This document shows positions 4,996-9,214 of a DNA stretch of 9,214 nucleotides, piece after piece (the first letter of the stretch is position 1; each line of letters starts with the position of its first letter). The notes below the pieces were generated by a model that was given only the letters and a program-made list of their open reading frames with translations, was not told the origin of the DNA and made no database searches. The stretch comes from Flavobacterium psychrophilum (GTDB taxonomy: Bacteria > Bacteroidota > Bacteroidia > Flavobacteriales > Flavobacteriaceae). The stretch lies in the NCBI GenBank assembly GCA_945897545.1, contig CAMDGJ010000112.1, forward strand, positions 1 through 9,214. The letters run 5' to 3'. Both the position numbers and the translations under genes were made by a program.

Positions 4996-6486
4996 TCAAT
5001 TATACTGATACTGTTTTTTAATCTCTCCTTTGAACAAATAATATTTCTTTATAGGATATCCTAGTTTTTCGATGGCAATAGTATCAATTACGCTGATATT
5101 TGCAACAACCTCTTCTAATTCTGGGTTTATGGTTTCGTTATCATCCGCCAATATTAATGCGACTTTGCTGTTATATTTTCGACCATTTGTCCAATAATCA
5201 AACTGATCAAAACGCTCGGAATACGAATAAATATCTTTTCTATTCAGCTGAAAAGATAACAAAGATGCAGACCTATATGATGTGGTAAAAAGCTGCACCT
5301 TTTGTGGGATTGTGTTAATGGTTTGGATTATTGTTTGATCTATTTTTTCCCAGCCGTAATGAAACGCTCCGTCTTTATCCTCAACGTTGGAGAGAAAACT
5401 ATTTAGCGGTAAAATGGCAAAATGAATCACGATGCAAACATTTACGAATGCTCCATAACCTAGCGTAAATAAAAGAATTTTGGGCTTTTGTTCTTGTAAA
5501 AAAACCACTATAAGCGGCAATAATAAAAGATAAGCAGGAATATTCCAATAATACAAAACCACAGAAAACGTGGAGAGAAACAAAAATGTAAGGCTTGAAC
5601 AAAGAAAAATATTCTTGGCTAATTTTTGATAAACTATCGCATAACTGTTGACTGTAATGTCATTTTGCGAATTAATTTGCAATGTTTTACTTTTGAAAAT
5701 TGCCCACCAAATTGTAGGTGTAAGCAATACAATACTGCCTATTAAAAATCCAAATATGTTTCCTCTAAAGCGACCTTCTAAAAGTGGCGCAAGCGTTCGT
5801 TGTTGCAAATTAAACTTAAAAGACCCATTTCCGTTTTGCAAATTCCAAATAAAAATTGGGGAGATGATTAAAAGGAACAACAAAATACCACAGTAAACCC
5901 GATAATCCTTGAAAACACGATGAAAGGGCTTGTTGAACACCACTGTTGACAATACACCCATTGCCACAAAAACCGCATTGTATTTGCATAAAACAGCCAA
6001 ACCAATACAAACAAAAGCTAGCAATAAATCAATCGTTTTGCCTTTTTTGCTATCCCAAACATCGGTAAAATAATTTACCCAAAAGTAGCTAGAACTCAAA
6101 CAAAATGTAATCAACATATAATCGTGCCAAGCAAAAGAAGTAAATAAAAAAAGTAATGGCAGACTAAAAATGGTCAGTACGACTATTTTTATATCCGACT
6201 TGCAATTTAATTTTCTCAGAATTTTGACATATAAAAATGCTATAAATGCAGTACAAATGAAGGCAGGTAATCTCAAAACAAAAAATGATTTTCCGAAAAC
6301 GGAATGAAACAAACCTTGAGTCCAGGTTTGTAAACCAGGATGATCATGATAAGATAGTGCAGGATATTTACCCCAAAGCCAATAGTAAGCTTCGTCAGGG
6401 TTTGGAGCTGTAAAAAGCCAATAGACTAATTTACAAATTACTAATATAAGAAGGAAAAAATAAAAATAGGACCATCGTTTTTTCAT
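4996..6486 (-). CDS. ArnT/PMT-like (GT83-type) polytopic membrane glycosyltransferase
   Basis: This family moves a sugar from an undecaprenyl- or dolichyl-phosphate carrier to an acceptor outside the inner membrane, for example lipid A sugars (ArnT) or protein mannose (PMT). Of 496 residues, the first membrane helix is at about 8-26. It is followed by the outer-face loop APNPDEAYYWLWGKYPALSY (27-46) and DHPG (48-51). The Asp-Glu pair at 31-32 and the DHPG motif are the family's conserved active-site signature. About ten more hydrophobic segments run to about residue 360. A soluble C-terminal part follows, around 375-496, as is common in the family. The sugar and acceptor cannot be deduced. 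The ATG at 6486 lies 12 bases after the HAD gene's stop, so co-transcription is likely. I see no clear terminator after it. Confidence 0.88.
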   Translation of the reverse strand: MKKRWSYFYFFLLILVICKLVYWLFTAPNPDEAYYWLWGKYPALSYHDHPGLQTWTQGLFHSVFGKSFFVLRLPAFICTAFIAFLYVKILRKLNCKSDIKIVVLTIFSLPLLFLFTSFAWHDYMLITFCLSSSYFWVNYFTDVWDSKKGKTIDLLLAFVCIGLAVLCKYNAVFVAMGVLSTVVFNKPFHRVFKDYRVYCGILLFLLIISPIFIWNLQNGNGSFKFNLQQRTLAPLLEGRFRGNIFGFLIGSIVLLTPTIWWAIFKSKTLQINSQNDITVNSYAIVYQKLAKNIFLCSSLTFLFLSTFSVVLYYWNIPAYLLLLPLIVVFLQEQKPKILLFTLGYGAFVNVCIVIHFAILPLNSFLSNVEDKDGAFHYGWEKIDQTIIQTINTIPQKVQLFTTSYRSASLLSFQLNRKDIYSYSERFDQFDYWTNGRKYNSKVALILADDNETINPELEEVVANISVIDTIAIEKLGYPIKKYYLFKGEIKKQYQYN

Positions 6487-6498
6487 ATAAAAATCTTA

Positions 6499-7311
6499 TC
6501 AATTGTTATTTTCCAATATAAATCTCCTCACCACTTCGGCAACACCGTGGTCGTTATTAGATGCTACAATAACATCAGCAAATTCCCTTAATTCATCATC
6601 AACATTATTTACCCAAACGCCCAATCCTGCATATTGTACCATCGTCAAATCATTTCCTGCATTTCCTATGGCGATGATTTCGCTTTGATGAATCTTTAGT
6701 TTTTTGGCCAAAATTTGAATTGCAGCTCCTTTGTCAACTCCATTTGGTGCAGCTTCAAGAAAAAATGGTTTCGACATGCAAACACTTAAATCAGGCATTG
6801 CGGCTTGAAGTAAAGACTCAACGCTTTTGAGATAAGCTGGTTCTTCCAGCAACAAACATTTTACTGCCGAAGTGGTCACTGCTTCTTTAAAATTTGGAAC
6901 AATAACAAGCTCTAGACCCGTGATAGTACTTTCAATATCTATATATTCTGAATTCCTTTCGCTGATGATTTGCCCATTCAAATAAGTAATAATATGTGTG
7001 TTATTTTCCTTACTAAAATCATACAAGGAATGAATTTGTTCTTTTGTTAATGCGTGCTCAAAAAGCACTTTATCTTCTTTTAAGTCAGTAATTGTAGAAC
7101 CATTAAAAGAAATCATAAAGGAATTATTGATATCACATTGCAACTCTTTGGCGTAAGCCAACATTGCTGAAGTTGGTCTTCCGGAAGCTAAAACTACATA
7201 AATGCCCATTTCCTGTGCTTTCAAAAGCATTGTTGCATTCTCGTTTGATATTTCGTGATCGTCGGTCAACAAAGTGTCGTCCATATCTACGACCAGCATT
7301 TTATATTTCAT
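6499..7311 (-). CDS. Cof-type HAD-IIB phosphatase
   Basis: HAD-IIB (Cof) enzymes remove phosphate from small sugar phosphates and cofactor phosphates in the cytoplasm. The 270 residues are a normal length. Motif I is DMDDT (9-13), with nucleophile Asp9 and general acid/base Asp11. Motif II is at the end of YVVLASGRP (38-46), with Ser43. The C2-type cap lies at about 85-185. The motif III lysine is Lys194 in NGVDKG (190-195). Motif IV reads IGNAGNDLTM (215-224), where the family normally has IGDxxND. The first magnesium-binding Asp is Asn217 here (codon AAT at 6663-6661) while Asp221 is kept. One G-to-A change from GAT would explain it. Activity may be reduced rather than lost. The gene sits 30 bases after DUF2007 and 12 before the glycosyltransferase. 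The substrate is unknown. Confidence 0.93.
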   Translation of the reverse strand: MKYKMLVVDMDDTLLTDDHEISNENATMLLKAQEMGIYVVLASGRPTSAMLAYAKELQCDINNSFMISFNGSTITDLKEDKVLFEHALTKEQIHSLYDFSKENNTHIITYLNGQIISERNSEYIDIESTITGLELVIVPNFKEAVTTSAVKCLLLEEPAYLKSVESLLQAAMPDLSVCMSKPFFLEAAPNGVDKGAAIQILAKKLKIHQSEIIAIGNAGNDLTMVQYAGLGVWVNNVDDELREFADVIVASNNDHGVAEVVRRFILENNN

Positions 7312-7341
7312 TCTCTGTTTTTTATGTTTTTGAAATTTAGG

Positions 7342-7560
7342 TTAAATACTCAACCTAAACTCCTCAATCACGGGATTGGCTTTTGCAAAATCGGTCTCTT
7401 GGATAAACAATTCAACCGCTTGACCTGAATTTCCAAATCCTGCTAATGTAGCCGACTGAATATTATTTTTTAAAACGGTATCCACCCCAACTTCTTCAAT
7501 TTTTACCTGCAAAGCCAAGGCCAAAATCTCACTTCCTGAAAACACTTTCATTAATCCCAT
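7342..7560 (-). CDS. DUF2007 family small protein
   Basis: The product is 72 residues, starting MGLMKVFSGSEILALALQ. The short alpha/beta pattern fits DUF2007: a strand KVF, a helix in which a residue pair selects between two positions (SEILALALQVKIEEVGV), then ESA-like NNIQSATLAGFG, a strand VELFIQETDFAKA and a final helix. DUF2007 proteins are annotated as putative signal-transducing or PII-like, but I know of no proven function. There are two possible starts, 7560 and 7551 (MKVFSG). I use 7560, from memory of relatives that begin MGL. It is 18 bases after the DEAD-like gene and 30 before the HAD gene, so it probably shares their transcript. Confidence 0.85.
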   Translation of the reverse strand: MGLMKVFSGSEILALALQVKIEEVGVDTVLKNNIQSATLAGFGNSGQAVELFIQETDFAKANPVIEEFRLSI

Positions 7561-7578
7561 ACTATCTATATTTTTTTA

Positions 7579-8235
7579 TTATTCTTCTGTTTCTTCTTCC
7601 TCTGCAAAATCTTCATCCTCAGCCGCTCCAAAATCAAATTCAAAAGGCTCAACAAGCATTTTATCCGCAAGGATTTCTATTCTCTCTGTAAAATCTTCCG
7701 AAAAAATAATGCGTTGGGTTTTGTTGATGCTATTAGAAATACGCATAATTTTGGTTTCGTGACGCAGTTTCAAAATTGGATCGGCATCGTCAAGAATAAA
7801 CATTTTCAATCGGTTAACATTATAACCAGCAGTGGTAAACATTTCGCCAAGTCTATTAGGTGTACCAATCAAAACATCAATTCCCGTTGAAATATAATTC
7901 TTGTCGTATTCCATATCGCCTTTGTCGTGCACTCCATAGACTTCTAAACCAGAATTTTTTCCGTATTTTTCGAAAAGTTCCTCCATTTCCAACACCTTGG
8001 CTTTGTCTTCGACAATAATCAAGGCACGAGGTGATTCTTCGTTGGATCCTACCAATTTCTGAATCACGTTCATGACGATTGTCGTTGTTTTTCCGCTTCC
8101 TTTTGGGCCAATAATAATGCAATCTGCGCCACTTTTCAGGGTCGAAAATGTTTCTTGCTGCATTGCGTTGGCTTCAACCAAACCATCTTCGATGAGTGCT
8201 TGTTGCAGGTTTTCGTTTATTTTTTTTAGTTTCAT
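7579..8235 (-). CDS. Single-domain DEAD-box-like protein (first RecA domain only)
   Basis: DEAD-box RNA helicases need two RecA-like domains; this 218-residue product has only the first. Visible are a Q-motif-like AMQQETF (24-30), Walker A GPKGSGKT (43-50), motif Ia in PRALIIVEDKAK (69-80), motif Ib TPNR (125-128) and Walker B DDAD (149-152) instead of DEAD. At the motif III position it reads SED (179-181) instead of SAT. The chain then ends in an acidic tail (203-218, mostly Asp/Glu) with no motifs IV-VI. The frame is clean and DUF2007 follows after 18 bases, so it is not a recent truncation. It may bind ATP or RNA without unwinding, or work with a partner. From memory, close Flavobacteriaceae relatives share this short form. 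Heptads precede its ATG by 7 bases; no clean promoter was seen. Confidence 0.87.
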   Translation of the reverse strand: MKLKKINENLQQALIEDGLVEANAMQQETFSTLKSGADCIIIGPKGSGKTTTIVMNVIQKLVGSNEESPRALIIVEDKAKVLEMEELFEKYGKNSGLEVYGVHDKGDMEYDKNYISTGIDVLIGTPNRLGEMFTTAGYNVNRLKMFILDDADPILKLRHETKIMRISNSINKTQRIIFSEDFTERIEILADKMLVEPFEFDFGAAEDEDFAEEEETEE

Positions 8236-8242
8236 TTTTTGA

Positions 8243-8347
8243 GTTGTAGGTTGTAGGTTGCGGGTTGTAAGTTTAAATTATAAGTTGTGGGTTCTAAAAC
8301 ATACCACAATTCAAAACATATAAAACTTAGAACTTACAACCTACAAC
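8243..8347. repeat. Heptad repeat block with inverted copy upstream of the DEAD-like gene
   Basis: Direct units beginning GTT run from 8243 to 8297 (gttgtag twice, gttgcgg, gttgtaa, gtttaaa, a 6-base unit, gttgtgg, gttctaa). The opposite orientation appears at 8322-8347. GTTGTAGGTTGTA (8243-8255) and TACAACCTACAAC (8335-8347) are perfect 13-base inverted arms 79 bases apart. GTTGTAAGTT (8264-8273) also matches AACTTACAAC (8331-8340). This fills most of the 119-base gap between the response-regulator stop and the DEAD-like ATG. The folded transcript could act as a terminator or spacer, but no T run marks one. Confidence 0.8.
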
Positions 8348-8354
8348 AGTTTAT

Positions 8355-9214
8355 TTATTTACTAGCAAACAACTGCACGTCGCTTTCCGAGATTTCACTT
8401 CCGCCCAAGATAATTAATCGTTCGACCACATTTCGCAGTTCGCGTATGTTTCCTGTCCAATCGTATTCCTGTAATAAATGGATTGCCTTTGTGGAAAATT
8501 CTTTAACTGCGTTTCCCTGTTCTGAAGCAATTTTTTCGGCAAAATGTAAAATCAATAACGGAATATCGTCTCTCCTTTCGTTCAGCGATGGTACGTTAAT
8601 CAAAATTACCGCCAATCGATGGTACAAATCCTCACGGAAACGACCTTCGGCAATTTCTCTCTTCAAGTCTTTATTAGTTGCTGCAATGACACGAACATCA
8701 ACCTTGATGTCTTTGTCAGCACCCACTCTGGTAATCATATTTTCCTGCAAAGCACGCAACACTTTGGCTTGAGCCGAGAGACTCATATCGCCTATTTCGT
8801 CCAAGAAAATAGTTCCTTTATCCGCAGCTTCAAATTTCCCTGCACGGTCTTTTACCGCCGACGTAAAAGCGCCTTTCACGTGACCAAACAATTCGCTTTC
8901 TATCAACTCACTTGGTATGGCAGCGCAATTCACTTCGATTAGTGGAAAATTTGCTCGCTGGCTTTTTTCGTGCAATTGATGGGCAACGAGTTCTTTTCCA
9001 GTTCCGTTTGGTCCCGTTATTAAAACCCTCGCTTCGGTTTGTGCCACTTTTTCGATCATCAATTTAATGCGATTGATGGCTTCGCTTTCGCCAATCATTT
9101 CGTAGTTCTTGCTGACTTTTTTCTTGAGAATTTTATTCTCGATAACGAGTTGTTTTCTATCTAATGCATTGCGAACTGTATTTAACAATCGATTCAAATC
9201 CGGTGGTTTTGAGA
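8355..9214 (-). CDS. NtrC-type sigma-54 response regulator without HTH, C-terminal part (cut by window edge)
   Basis: This family uses ATP hydrolysis to open sigma-54 RNA polymerase at promoters after phosphorylation by a sensor kinase. The frame is open to the right edge. Its first visible residues, SKPPDLNRLLN, contain the Lys-Pro that closes a receiver domain, so the N-terminal receiver lies outside the window. A linker coiled coil follows (9170-9100), then the AAA+ domain with Walker A GPNGTGKE (9014-8991). The sigma-54 contact loop reads GAFTSA (8873-8856) instead of GAFTGA. Walker B GTIFLDEIGD (about 8816-8787), the sensor I region RVIAATNKDL, arginine-finger region GRFREDLYHRL and sensor II WTGNIRELRN follow. 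It stops after GGSEISESDVQLFASK, so the usual C-terminal Fis-type helix-turn-helix is absent. The TTG at 9197 is an internal leucine, not a start. Confidence 0.93.
   Translation of the reverse strand, partial: SKPPDLNRLLNTVRNALDRKQLVIENKILKKKVSKNYEMIGESEAINRIKLMIEKVAQTEARVLITGPNGTGKELVAHQLHEKSQRANFPLIEVNCAAIPSELIESELFGHVKGAFTSAVKDRAGKFEAADKGTIFLDEIGDMSLSAQAKVLRALQENMITRVGADKDIKVDVRVIAATNKDLKREIAEGRFREDLYHRLAVILINVPSLNERRDDIPLLILHFAEKIASEQGNAVKEFSTKAIHLLQEYDWTGNIRELRNVVERLIILGGSEISESDVQLFASK

Noticed and set aside
5399..6010. Additional open frames inside the glycosyltransferase gene (both strands)
   Set aside because: They lie in other frames of a well-supported membrane protein gene and show no recognisable family.
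7877..8122. Second minus-strand frame within the DEAD-like gene, considered as a frameshifted continuation
   Set aside because: The main frame is continuous through motifs I to III; the other frame gives a basic, low-complexity product without helicase motifs.
8280..8330. Possible promoter for the DEAD-like gene (TATGTTTTG-like on the minus strand)
   Set aside because: The -7 box has one base too many and no TTG stands 19 bases upstream, so I did not call it.
8243..8347. CRISPR-like array from the repeated GTTGTAG units
   Set aside because: The units are contiguous 7-mers without spacers, degenerate, and no cas gene is present.

Overview
The window looks like chromosomal DNA of a Flavobacterium-type member of the Bacteroidota. 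The base composition is AT-rich, start codons lack Shine-Dalgarno sequences, and promoters match the Bacteroidota pattern TTG/TTTG, 19 bases, TAnnTTTGC. From memory, the proteins also read like Flavobacteriaceae versions of their families. I see no mobile element, tRNA, rRNA or CRISPR array. Both ends cut through a gene: carB on the left and an NtrC-type response regulator on the right, both on the minus strand.

Left part (1-1805). The start of carB is followed in the window by rpmH, also on the minus strand, with a strong terminator between them. A small membrane/TPR protein gene diverges from rpmH on the plus strand. It converges on an alpha/beta-hydrolase gene and shares a perfect bidirectional terminator with it. 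The rpmH transcript is predicted to begin with a perfect 10-bp stem-loop.

Middle part (1806-4995). The hydrolase gene (minus) diverges from a small GNAT-like gene (plus). The GNAT-like gene has a near-ideal promoter whose -33 box and spacer hold a perfect 19-bp palindrome, a candidate operator. This gene ends 3 bases from the end of a convergent ABC-F ATPase gene. The 321-base gap upstream of the ABC-F gene is dense with structure: tandem heptad repeats beside the start codon, two near-identical promoters 112 bp apart, and two hairpins with compensating stem changes between the promoters.

Right part (4996-9214). Four minus-strand genes are closely spaced like an operon: a one-domain DEAD-box-like protein, a DUF2007 protein, a Cof-type HAD phosphatase and an ArnT/PMT-like membrane glycosyltransferase. 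Upstream of them is the sigma-54-type response regulator, which ends straight after its AAA+ domain with no DNA-binding helix-turn-helix.

Three observations deserve most attention. First, degenerate GTTnnnn heptads (nnnnAAC in the mRNA) sit directly before three unrelated start codons (carB, ABC-F and the DEAD-like gene). Second, the ABC-F gene has a duplicated promoter flanking covarying hairpins. Third, several proteins keep a family fold but have lost signature residues: the GNAT-like, DEAD-like, HAD and sigma-54 activator proteins. All functional calls come from reading the sequence and recalling families; no search was run.
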